Made by a program: the position numbers and the translations under genes. From contig NZ_KB913035.1 in assembly GCF_000384255.1 (NCBI RefSeq), positions 1,848,808 to 1,912,807 of the forward strand: a DNA stretch of 64,000 nt, given 5' to 3'. This document shows, piece after piece, positions 54,064 to 61,907 of the stretch. Positions within the stretch are counted from its first letter, which is position 1. The number at the start of each line of letters is the position of its first letter. Under the pieces are notes generated by a model that saw nothing but the letters and a program-made list of their open reading frames with translations, made no database searches and was not told the origin of the DNA. The DNA comes from Methylotenera mobilis 13. GTDB lineage: Bacteria > Pseudomonadota > Gammaproteobacteria > Burkholderiales > Methylophilaceae.

Positions 54064-56258
54064 ATCCGGTTGGTATTGATTATTGGAGGCAGAGAGATGC
54101 TACCTTCCTTGGCGGAAATCCATGCTTCATCAACATATCGCTGACCATTCTGCTTATCCATCGTGACATATTGTTCTAAAGCGTCATGCGCTACACTCCA
54201 AAGATCCTCGAAAGTTGCAGTCCAGATATGTGGGTCTGCTAGACGCTCTTCTTCATATTGAAGAATTCTTGAGCAAATGTAAGGCAAATGAAATTTAGTA
54301 ATAATGCTTCGTTCACATCCCAAACATAGGTCGTAATGCTTGCACTCGTCCGCAATTGCGACATCATGACTTGGATTGGTTGGATCCTCGCAATCACAAA
54401 GGAAGACTTTTTTCTTAAACGACACATCTTTGGCTAATATGATCCTACCCTTGAAATGAAGTGCTTCGGCCAACTTTTCTGAAGTGATGGTGGCAATGGC
54501 AGTGTCTATGACGCTTCTACCAACATTTGTCTTCAGCAGATAGTGCGTGAGAGTCATGTCGAGGGTGCCATGGTGCAAGTCAGTGCGGAGTTTTTCAGCT
54601 AAATCGTTGCCATTCTTGACGCCTTGAATTAGATCAAGAAGTTGTCCAGATGCAAAAACTTTTCTGAACTTCGACGTATCAATTGATGTAAGCTGTTTGC
54701 CATTATCATCGATGATTGGGTAAACCATAGTGAATTCAAACAACCCCCCAGCCCGGTTCCAATTGTGATCGAACTCTTTGCTCACTTCAAAGAACGGCCC
54801 AGTAGAATCAACTTTTACATAGCATTCATAATCTACAAGCATTTCATAAAGCGGAGAGTCTTTAGCAATAGAGATAGGAATAATTTTACGCCGCTTCTGC
54901 CCCCCTCTCTCCTTGTAGCCATATATCTCGATTTCGGTGCCACTTGAATCACCACTAACAAACAAACTATCTTCACGCATTAATATAGATCTGCCATCCT
55001 CTGCTTTGGAGGGAATGCTCATGGCGACCTCCTTATTTATACCTGTCTGCATCATCAATAGATTTGCCAAGCACCATGCAATCTGGTTTATCACTTTGTT
55101 TATTTCATTTCCAGTCTTCTTTTTTAAATAATATTGCCATATGATTCGAGATGGCATTGGGTAATTGAAGCCATGCCAAAGTGCGGTCGTTTTCCTAAAT
55201 CTATCAAGTAGCGGCCGCAGTTCCTTGTGGCGATTCAATCCATCTAAGATTCCAATAATTCCCCCAGTTAACTTGTATTTATTTCTTTTTATTATTCCAG
55301 CTTTGTGGTGCAAGATGAAATGATCGATAAGAATCTGATAACCTGCTTCCTCATCAAGCAGCCACTTCCTTAAAAGATTGCGAGACTCTGTATCGTATTT
55401 TGCCCCTTTTATCGGCCCCAAATGTCTATATCCTTCAGCTGGCTTTCTGTTATCCCTACCTGGGTAAAGCCAATCAGATGGCATATCCGCTTCAGTCAAC
55501 GACTCATAACGTATTAGATAACTTATTCGACGCTGAAAACCCTCCAAGCAAAGTGCCAGAATTTGGTACATGATTGCATCTGAATAACTGGCATCTACAA
55601 GCTCACTCGTATGTTCTGTATTTGGCTTAAGTTTTCTAGATGCAACTGAAACTTGACCTAACCACCCAGAAAGAGTAGTTGGTTCATAAGCATAAAAAAA
55701 CGCCCTGACATCGTTGAATACTTGATCTGCTTTTACACAGCTAGTCTCCACGTGCTTTAGGTAGTCCAACCATATATTTCTTCCAATATCATTGATAGTG
55801 AACTGCAAAGGGATTTTGGTCTGAGAAAAGATAAAATCAACAAACATCCGCAGCGATCGAATCTTGTCACCTAAAGTGTCGGCAGCAAAATGCTTTCCTT
55901 GAAAATAGTTAATTACAAGACGCACTAAACTTACACTAAAATCTTTAGAAAATCCCTTTTCTAGGCAATACTCATATAAGCACGGACTGACTCTAACGCC
56001 GTCATTCATATAAGGCATTCTTGCTCCAAGAACAGTTATGCTGTCTTTGTCAATCTGATTCCGGAAAATAACTGTGTCATCAATATCCTCCTGCATAGGG
56101 ATTGAAAGGAATAATCGAGAGAGACTCTGCCTATGTTTTCTCTCAAATGGCACATCAATGTAATTAGCGAAAGCAGGAAGCCCATCGTTAGGAATAACCT
56201 CCGTGCGCACTTCTGATGAGATTTTGAATGTTATTGGTGGCTTGGACTTTCTTCCCAT
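54060..56258 (-). CDS. Large recombinase-like protein of the island trio, degenerate catalytic site (732 aa)
   Basis: This first gene of the module starts 103 bp inside the right island end. A SAM-like helical domain (QGKHFAADTLGDKIRSLRMFVD) precedes a recombinase-like core, but the Arg I position reads MMQTGINKEVAMSIP near 406, without arginine. The His-x-x-Arg motif appears as SKFRKVFA near 530, and the end as DLHHGTLDMTLTHYLLKT near 563 with His and a Tyr. A cysteine cluster (LCDCEDP, DECKHYDLCLGCE) near 620-650 may bind zinc. Probably a non-catalytic partner that binds ends or target. Confidence 0.8.
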   Translation of the reverse strand: MGRKSKPPITFKISSEVRTEVIPNDGLPAFANYIDVPFERKHRQSLSRLFLSIPMQEDIDDTVIFRNQIDKDSITVLGARMPYMNDGVRVSPCLYEYCLEKGFSKDFSVSLVRLVINYFQGKHFAADTLGDKIRSLRMFVDFIFSQTKIPLQFTINDIGRNIWLDYLKHVETSCVKADQVFNDVRAFFYAYEPTTLSGWLGQVSVASRKLKPNTEHTSELVDASYSDAIMYQILALCLEGFQRRISYLIRYESLTEADMPSDWLYPGRDNRKPAEGYRHLGPIKGAKYDTESRNLLRKWLLDEEAGYQILIDHFILHHKAGIIKRNKYKLTGGIIGILDGLNRHKELRPLLDRFRKTTALWHGFNYPMPSRIIWQYYLKKKTGNEINKVINQIAWCLANLLMMQTGINKEVAMSIPSKAEDGRSILMREDSLFVSGDSSGTEIEIYGYKERGGQKRRKIIPISIAKDSPLYEMLVDYECYVKVDSTGPFFEVSKEFDHNWNRAGGLFEFTMVYPIIDDNGKQLTSIDTSKFRKVFASGQLLDLIQGVKNGNDLAEKLRTDLHHGTLDMTLTHYLLKTNVGRSVIDTAIATITSEKLAEALHFKGRIILAKDVSFKKKVFLCDCEDPTNPSHDVAIADECKHYDLCLGCERSIITKFHLPYICSRILQYEEERLADPHIWTATFEDLWSVAHDALEQYVTMDKQNGQRYVDEAWISAKEGSISLPPIINTNRM

Positions 56259-56361
56259 CAGAACACCATAAAATAAACTGAAATTAATATATTTGTCATT
56301 TAATTATCTTACACATTTATAGTAATTAGTAAACCGTTATCAAATACATAAGAAAAGGTGG
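56259..56361. repeat. Right island end
   Basis: This AT-rich stretch without a gene ends in AGTAAACCGTTATCAAATAC then ATAAGAAAAGG-TGG. Its reverse complement (CTTTTCTTATGTATTTG, ATAACGGTTTACTAATT) aligns with the left end (CTTTTATTAAGTTTAAT, ATTCGGTTGATTATT). The promoter of the recombinase module must also lie here, reading leftward. Confidence 0.65.
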
Positions 56362-58081
56362 AAAATCGTTATGCTATCAACTACCGGCCCTATTACGCAA
56401 AGGCTTAGGTGTTGTGGTATCACCACTCATTGCATTGATGCAAGATCAAGTCGATGCACTGAAGCAACTGGGTGTAAAGGCTGCATTTCTAAACTCCAGT
56501 CTCAATGCTGAGCAATTTAGTGACATCACTGCGGCATTGCTACGTGGTGAACTGCAAGTGTTGTACGTTGCGCCTGAACGTTTACTCATGCCTAACTTTC
56601 TAACTTTGCTAGAGCAAATTGAGGACAGCATTGGTATTGCATTATTTGCCATTGATGAAGCACATTGCGTTTCTCAATGGGGTCACGATTTCAGGCCAGA
56701 ATATCGCAAACTTACCGTGCTGCATGAGCGTTTCCCACGCATACCTAGAATCGCACTCACAGCGACGGCTGACGCACCTACTAGAGCTGAAATTATAGAG
56801 CGATTGACGCTTGAAAATGCTCGTCAATTTATTTCAAGTTTTGATCGCCCTAATATCAAATACCGTGTTTTACCTAAAGCAAACGCACGCCAGCAACTAG
56901 AAGCATTTATTGAGTCTGAACACCCGAATGATGCTGGTATTATTTACTGCTTATCACGGCGCAAAGTTGAAGATACCGCCGAATGGCTAAAGTCAAAAGG
57001 ATGGGATGCCTTGCCTTATCATGCTGGGCTTGATGCAAACATACGTCACAACAATCAAAGACGCTTTTTACGCGAAGAAGGCGTAATAATGGTGGCTACA
57101 GTCGCTTTTGGTATGGGCATTGATAAACCTAATGTGCGCTTTGTCGCACATCTGGATTTACCAAAAAGCATGGAAGGCTACTATCAAGAAACTGGTCGTG
57201 CGGGCAGAGATGGTCTAGCAGCCAACGCTTGGATGACTTATGGCCTAGGTGATGTGGTCAACATGAAACAAATGCTTGAAAACAGTGACGCATCACCGGA
57301 ACGCCAGCATGTAGAACGTCAAAAATTGGACGCACTACTCGGCTTCTGCGAATCTACCGCATGCAGACACCAAACCATATTGCACTATTTTGGAGAACAG
57401 CACCCAGGTAACTGTGGTCAATGTGATAACTGTCTAACGCCTACAGATAACTGGGATGGAACTCAAGCTTCACAGATGGCATTATCATGCGTATATCGCA
57501 CAGGACAAAGATTTGGCGTGGTACATCTAATTGATGTACTACTTGGGAAACTAACACCTAAAGTTGAACAGTTTAAGCATCAAGAGTTGAGTACATTCGG
57601 TATTGGAAAGACTTTGTCACAAGCACAATGGAGTAGCGTATTTAGGCAACTGGTTGCAAATGGACACCTAGAAACTGACATGGATGCGTTTGGTGGACTA
57701 CGCCTCAGTGAAACCGCTCGTCCTATTTTACGTGGTGAAGTAAGCGTATGGCTACGACAAGATCAGGAAGTTACCAAACGTGTGAGCAAGATTGAACGAG
57801 GTGCAAGAGTCAAAGAAGCCTATGCAGGTGTTGCAGATGATCCATTATGGCAAGCACTGAAGGCCAAACGCACTGAACTTGCAAAAGAACAAGGCGTGCC
57901 ACCCTACCTCATTTTTCATGACAGTACACTGCTTGAAATTCTGAATCATCGTCCAGAGAGCCTCACTGAAATGGGTAAGATTAGCGGTGTAGGTCAAGCA
58001 AAGCTGACACGATATGGTGATGCATTTTTGCAAGTGTTGGAAGAACAAGCAAGCGGTGTTGACTACTCATCGTACCTGTAA
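56359..58081 (+). pseudogene. recQ: recQ 3' remainder (lacks Walker A start)
   Basis: In frame from GGTGGAAAATCG the sequence reads [21 protein letters not shown], then [18 protein letters not shown]. It continues with the DEAH box [20 protein letters not shown], helicase motifs ([43 protein letters not shown]), the RecQ zinc site (CRHQTIL...GNCGQCDNC), winged helix, and HRDC-type end [21 protein letters not shown]. All downstream domains are intact and free of frameshifts, implying recent insertion. Without the first 50 residues and full P-loop it should be inactive. Confidence 0.92.
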
Positions 58082-58210
58082 AGCTGAAAATTAAAAGCGA
58101 TAGATAGTTAATACAAAATACTTATAGAAAGAAGCCACGAGGTTAAAGAGTTACTTATTTTAGGAACTGTAAGCAGCAAGAACTGCTTGAATTGAAAAGA
58201 TCGGAAGTAA

Positions 58211-58684
58211 CTAAACTATCAAACCAGAACGAGAAGGTCCTTTTGACTTTGCTTGCCCATCTGGACCATATACGGAGTTAGCATCATTATTACCTTGCAA
58301 ATGATTCAACAGCTCTTGATTGCGATTAAAGTGCTTACTAATTAAAGTACCGTTTAATCTGTTTAGCTCTTTTGCTTGTGCGAGAGACTTTTGGAAAACA
58401 ACCCAAGCCGCCGTGATATCTTTTTTTGCCTGTTTTTCAACCCAATCACTCATGCCAGACTCATTGGATGAAAAGCCATTTGCCTGTAATAACTGATAGC
58501 GTGCTTTCGCAGCAAGATTCAAGCGTTGCAATAATAATGACTTTTCTTCTAGGATTGCTTCTATCGCATCAACATCAGCTTTTACCAAGTGTGCCTGCTC
58601 ACGCTCTAGCAAGGCAATCAACTCTGCTACTAACAGAGTGTCTTGTGTAAAGCTGACAGGTTGATTGGAAGATGTGTTAGCCAT
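58211..58684 (-). CDS. flgN: Flagellar export chaperone FlgN
   Basis: The 157-residue helical protein (TLLVAELIALLEREQAHLVKADVDAIEAILEEKSLLLQRL) matches FlgN in length, composition and location after flgM. FlgN binds hook-associated proteins FlgK and FlgL before their export. The carboxy region ends SNGPDGQAKSKGPSRSG-like and is disordered. It is separated from flgM by 9 bp, forming the flgM-flgN operon. Confidence 0.88.
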   Translation of the reverse strand: MANTSSNQPVSFTQDTLLVAELIALLEREQAHLVKADVDAIEAILEEKSLLLQRLNLAAKARYQLLQANGFSSNESGMSDWVEKQAKKDITAAWVVFQKSLAQAKELNRLNGTLISKHFNRNQELLNHLQGNNDANSVYGPDGQAKSKGPSRSGLIV

Positions 58685-58693
58685 AATTAAAGA

Positions 58694-59032
58694 TTAAGCA
58701 AAACGACTTGTTAATAAATCTTTCACTGTTTCAATTAAGCCATCAGCCACTTTTTCTGAATTCACAGAAAACTGCCCACCAGCAATTGCTGATTTAATCG
58801 CATCAACCTTCTCTGCATCATAAACGTTACTAGCTTTAACTTTAGTTTCTAGGGTTTGTAATTTAGCTGACAGCGGTGACAACGTCACATTACCAGAAGA
58901 TTTATCACCTGTTATAGATTTCTCAGCCTTTTGCTTAGCATCAGCCTCAACCTTAGCCGCATTTGCTTTTTCGACATTTGATTTATCAAGGCCTAAGCCA
59001 GCGGTGTTTTTAATTGTCTCATTGATTTTCAT
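58694..59032 (-). CDS. flgM: Anti-sigma-28 factor FlgM
   Basis: The 112-residue protein starts MKINETIKNTAGLGLDKSN with a disordered Lys/Ala middle. The conserved FlgM end VTLSPLSAKLQTLE, then YDAEKVDAIKSAIAGGQFSV and VADGLIETVKDLL binds sigma-28. FlgM holds FliA inactive until exported through the finished hook. A FliA promoter match lies 58 bp upstream, as expected for a late gene and feedback. Confidence 0.93.
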   Translation of the reverse strand: MKINETIKNTAGLGLDKSNVEKANAAKVEADAKQKAEKSITGDKSSGNVTLSPLSAKLQTLETKVKASNVYDAEKVDAIKSAIAGGQFSVNSEKVADGLIETVKDLLTSRFA

Positions 59033-59089
59033 GGCATTTCATCCTTTTTGCTTAACCTGCTCATACGTATACACGCATCCTTAATGCAG

Positions 59090-59116
59090 ATATCGGCATA
59101 GTTTAAGCGAACTTTA
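59090..59116 (-). promoter_or_regulatory. Sigma-28 (FliA) promoter of flgM
   Basis: Reading leftward, TAAAGTTC (-35), 11 bases, then GCCGATAT (-10) match the FliA consensus TAAAGTTT-N11-GCCGATAA at 14 of 16 positions. Confidence 0.88.
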
Positions 59117-59189
59117 GCCTTTTTTCTAAAAATAAACAATATTTATCAACAATATAAATAACCACGTCGCCACCACTGAACAATGCCAG

Positions 59190-59924
59190 TTAAAAAACAA
59201 CTTCTACTTGACCACCCTGGCGTGCAATGCCGCTCACCACTTGACCATTAGCCACTTTAACCTGCACAACCTGCCCTTCATTTGCCTTGGTCATCGCCTT
59301 ACCTTCTGCTGATACACGGAAGCCTTTACCTGCTGAGGTAATCATGACAGTCTGCCCTTGTTGTACAACAGGCGAAACTTTTAGCATTTCTTGCCTAAGC
59401 ACAGTGCCAGCATTCATCGAGATATTAACAATGCGCCCCAACGCCTGCGTCATATCAGTAAAAATTCCTGCGGGCAACTGCGTGAGATCGCCCGTTTGAA
59501 ACAACACATCTTCATGAGTGACAACTCTACCTTGCGCCAATGGTGCTGCAGCAACTAAATACTGAGCAACTACATTAACAGTAGCCTGCACATAGATTGT
59601 CCAGGCACTCGGTGTATTACATCGCACACCAACACTAGTTTTACCCCATGCACGGCTTCCAGCAGGTAAAAAAACCTGAACATCTTGGCATTGAGCTAAC
59701 TTCAAGTTCGGATCAATAGCGCCGGCTTGCACTGTTACCTTACCAGGGTACCCCACTGTTTGCGTTTGTAAAAACTCAACTACCTTATTTTTGATTGAAG
59801 AGAGATCTTGCTTAGGATATTGCTTGTTTACACCGACCTGATTAGTTGCAGCATTTAATGCAGAATTGCCTCCAACCATTAAAACAGTCATCAGCAACAT
59901 AAAGCCGAAGCGCCCGCGCTCCAT
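59190..59924 (-). CDS. flgA: Flagellar basal-body P-ring assembly chaperone FlgA
   Basis: From ATG 59924 (GGAAAG ribosome-binding site) the 244-residue protein has a signal peptide (RGRFGFMLLMTVLMVGGNSALNA), followed by SAF-like domains: LAQCQDVQVFLPAGSRAWGKTSVGVRC, then YLVAAAPLAQGRVVTHEDV, and the FlgA end IGKGFRVSAEGKAMTKANEG-like and VSGIARQGGQVEVVF. FlgA helps FlgI form the P ring in the periplasm. A longer frame to 60026 would place the signal peptide internally, so the shorter start is chosen. Confidence 0.92.
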   Translation of the reverse strand: MERGRFGFMLLMTVLMVGGNSALNAATNQVGVNKQYPKQDLSSIKNKVVEFLQTQTVGYPGKVTVQAGAIDPNLKLAQCQDVQVFLPAGSRAWGKTSVGVRCNTPSAWTIYVQATVNVVAQYLVAAAPLAQGRVVTHEDVLFQTGDLTQLPAGIFTDMTQALGRIVNISMNAGTVLRQEMLKVSPVVQQGQTVMITSAGKGFRVSAEGKAMTKANEGQVVQVKVANGQVVSGIARQGGQVEVVF

Positions 59925-60235
59925 ATATACTTTCCATTTTATATTTGCAAACAATTTCAACGATAAATGATAAGTAAAACAAGGCATATTGAATTCCGAT
60001 GCAGTATACAAAGATTCGATATGCATTCTACGGACACAAATGTCTAGTCAAACTAAGAAAAGGGCAAGAAATACCCCTCTTCTTACTCAATCAAACACCA
60101 CCTTAAGTAATTAGAATTGTTTACAAGTGTGTTATCGGCAATAAAAGTATTTACTTGACGATTTAAGCTTAAATTACTTGATGTAAATTTTATAAAAATC
60201 ATTGGTAATTAAGCAGTTAGCAAAAGGAAATAAAC
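59925..60235. other. Divergent region flgA/flgB
   Basis: Apart from the FliA-type promoter for flgA (60132-60158), this 311-bp stretch has no gene. No confident class II promoter for flgB (sigma-54 or FlhDC type) was recognised. AAAGGA precedes the flgB ATG as ribosome-binding site. Confidence 0.6.
60132..60158 (-). promoter_or_regulatory. Sigma-28-type promoter facing flgA
   Basis: Leftward, TCAAGTAA, 11 bases, then GCCGATAA: a perfect -10 and a partial -35 against the FliA consensus, with correct spacing. The leader to ATG 59924 would be about 200 nt. Confidence 0.7.
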
Positions 60236-60643
60236 ATGATTAATAAATTAGATGCAGCGTTAAGCTTTCACCAAAACGCACTAAGAGTACGTGGTCAACG
60301 TCAAGAACTTATTGCAGCAAATATTGCCAATGCAGATACACCGCACTACAAAGCACGTGATCTAGACTTTAATGCTGCAATGAAAAATGCAATGGCTGGC
60401 GCATCAAATAAAGAAGCATTTAACACTAGTAAAACTTCACCCAACCACATAGATGGCAAGCCTTCTAGCATTGGTGGCGATGCACTTTTCAGACCAGTCA
60501 TTCAAGGCAGTGTAGATGGCAATACAGTAGACATGGATGTAGAGCGTAATCAGTTTGCAGACAACGCGATTCGCTATGAAGCCAGCATTATCATGATTAA
60601 TGGACAACTCAAAAAGATGCTATCAGCAATTCAGGGACAATAA
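60236..60643 (+). CDS. flgB: Flagellar proximal rod protein FlgB
   Basis: The 135-residue protein begins MINKLDAALSFHQNALRVRGQRQELIAANIANADTPHYKARDLDF, the rod/hook family amino-terminal motif with the ANIANADTP core. It ends with the heptad helix (MDVERNQFADNAIRYEASIIMINGQLKKML) typical of FlgB. It forms the first part of the rod above the MS ring. It starts the flgBCDEF operon, divergent from flgA. Confidence 0.95.
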   Translation: MINKLDAALSFHQNALRVRGQRQELIAANIANADTPHYKARDLDFNAAMKNAMAGASNKEAFNTSKTSPNHIDGKPSSIGGDALFRPVIQGSVDGNTVDMDVERNQFADNAIRYEASIIMINGQLKKMLSAIQGQ

Positions 60644-60706
60644 ATAAATGTCTCAGCGAGTAGTGCTATAGTTGTGTAATCAGCAGGGAAATTTAAGGAG
60701 AAGTCG

Positions 60707-61114
60707 ATGTCATTATTTAACGTGTTTAATATTTCTGGTTCAGCAATGAGCGCACAAGCTCAGCGCCTAAATACTGTTGCCAGCAATTTAGCAAACGCAG
60801 ATAGTGCAACTAGTGCGAACGGCACTCCTTATAAATCAAAACAAGTAGTTTTTAGTGCAATTCCATCAAAATCAGCTGATGCAAGCGGTGTAAAAGTAAC
60901 TAAAGTAGTTGAAGATAACTCACCACCAAGAATGCTGTACGACCCAAAACACCCTCTGGCTAATGACAAGGGTTATGTCAGCATGCCAAACGTAAACGTG
61001 ACAGAGGAAATGGTGAACATGATATCTGCTTCTCGTGCTTACCAAAATAATGTAGAAACCATGAATGCAGCAAAAACAATGTTGATGAAAACACTCTCGA
61101 TAGGCCAGTCTTAG
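60707..61114 (+). CDS. flgC: Flagellar proximal rod protein FlgC
   Basis: The 135-residue protein begins MSLFNVFNISGSAMSAQAQRLNTVASNLANADS, contains VSMPNVNVTEEMVNMISASRAYQNNVETMNAAKTM at the end, and matches FlgC length and ends. It polymerises in the rod with FlgB and FlgF. It lies 63 bp after flgB with an AAGGAG ribosome-binding site. Confidence 0.95.
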   Translation: MSLFNVFNISGSAMSAQAQRLNTVASNLANADSATSANGTPYKSKQVVFSAIPSKSADASGVKVTKVVEDNSPPRMLYDPKHPLANDKGYVSMPNVNVTEEMVNMISASRAYQNNVETMNAAKTMLMKTLSIGQS

Positions 61115-61176
61115 TCGCTTAAACACCAACTAAACTGGCATTAAACATCAAGCGTAAAAAGACTAGGAGCCTCTAA

Positions 61177-61848
61177 ATGACTACTGTAAATACAAACACA
61201 CCATCACAAGCATTGTTAGACGCTGTGAATAATAAAAAAAATAGCACTGGGACGTCAGTTGACGAGGCTCAAAACAGATTCATGACATTGCTCGTGACGC
61301 AAATGAGAAATCAAGATCCGCTCAATCCTATGGACAACGCGCAAGTCACCAGCCAAATGGCACAACTTTCAACGGTGACTGGTATTGATAAGTTAAACAG
61401 CACATTGGAGACATTAATTAACAATGTACAAATGGGGCAATCCTATCAAGCATCAAACCTGATAGGTCGTAGCGTCCTAACCCCTGGCGATACCATTCAA
61501 ACTGCTGGCGAAGGCGGTTATTTTGGTATTGAACTACCTATTGGCGCGGATAAAGTCACGGTGAATATTAAAGATGGCTCTGGTGTCACCATTAGAACAA
61601 TTGAGCTTGGCAAGCAAGATGCAGGCACCATCCCACTTACTTGGGATGGTTTTAAAGATGATGGCGTTGCTGCAGCAACTGGTAACTATAAATTTGAGGT
61701 AAACGCAACAATTGGTGGCAAAGTAGCCGAGTCTACAAACCTAAGTTTTGCAAAAGTATTGAGCATTTCCAACTACCCAACAGGCGTTAAACTGAATTTA
61801 AGTAACTTAATGACCGTTGATACGACCGCAGTAAAAGAAATATTTTAA
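61177..61848 (+). CDS. flgD: Flagellar hook cap / assembly protein FlgD
   Basis: The 223-residue protein has the FlgD amino end (AQNRFMTLLVTQMRNQDPLNPMDNAQVTSQMAQLSTVTGIDKLN) followed by the FlgD Ig-like and tudor-like domains (VNIKDGSGVTIRTIELG, TWDGFKDDGVAAATGNYKF). It caps the growing hook and is replaced by FlgK. It lies between flgC and flgE, the usual order. Length is normal. Confidence 0.95.
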   Translation: MTTVNTNTPSQALLDAVNNKKNSTGTSVDEAQNRFMTLLVTQMRNQDPLNPMDNAQVTSQMAQLSTVTGIDKLNSTLETLINNVQMGQSYQASNLIGRSVLTPGDTIQTAGEGGYFGIELPIGADKVTVNIKDGSGVTIRTIELGKQDAGTIPLTWDGFKDDGVAAATGNYKFEVNATIGGKVAESTNLSFAKVLSISNYPTGVKLNLSNLMTVDTTAVKEIF

Positions 61849-61907
61849 CAACGCGTCACAAATTTAGACGTTAGCAAATTAATTAATATAGCTCCAAGGA
61901 GAATAGC

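Larger units (their letters stand above)
15906..56361. mobile_element. About 40.5-kb genomic island inserted in recQ
   Basis: Both borders are defined by the split recQ frame, with TGG (15903-15905 and 56359-56361) shared at the two junctions. The ends look like imperfect inverted repeats. The left reads CTTTTATTAAGTTTAAT then ATTCGGTT, and the right, reverse-complemented, reads CTTTTCTTATGTATTTG then ATAACGGTT. A three-tyrosine-recombinase module with a P-loop protein lies at the right end, reading inward. Cargo includes a Septu-like pair, decayed hsdM and umuC, mer, cad and czc metal genes, envelope genes, and IS21, IS30 and IS1182 elements. Recombinase-at-one-end layout and target precision suggest site-specific insertion. 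Mobility today is unproven. Confidence 0.88.

Noticed and set aside
49652-56258. Simple Tn554 or a single phage-type integrase
   Set aside because: Gene number, sizes (732/693/328/446), order and the P-loop half of the accessory protein do not fit Tn554 TnpA-B-C, and no phage structural genes are present.
56414-58081. Intact RecQ helicase starting at 56414
   Set aside because: The in-frame sequence upstream continues the RecQ motif I, and the reading from 56414 lacks the P-loop; it is the 3' half of the split gene.
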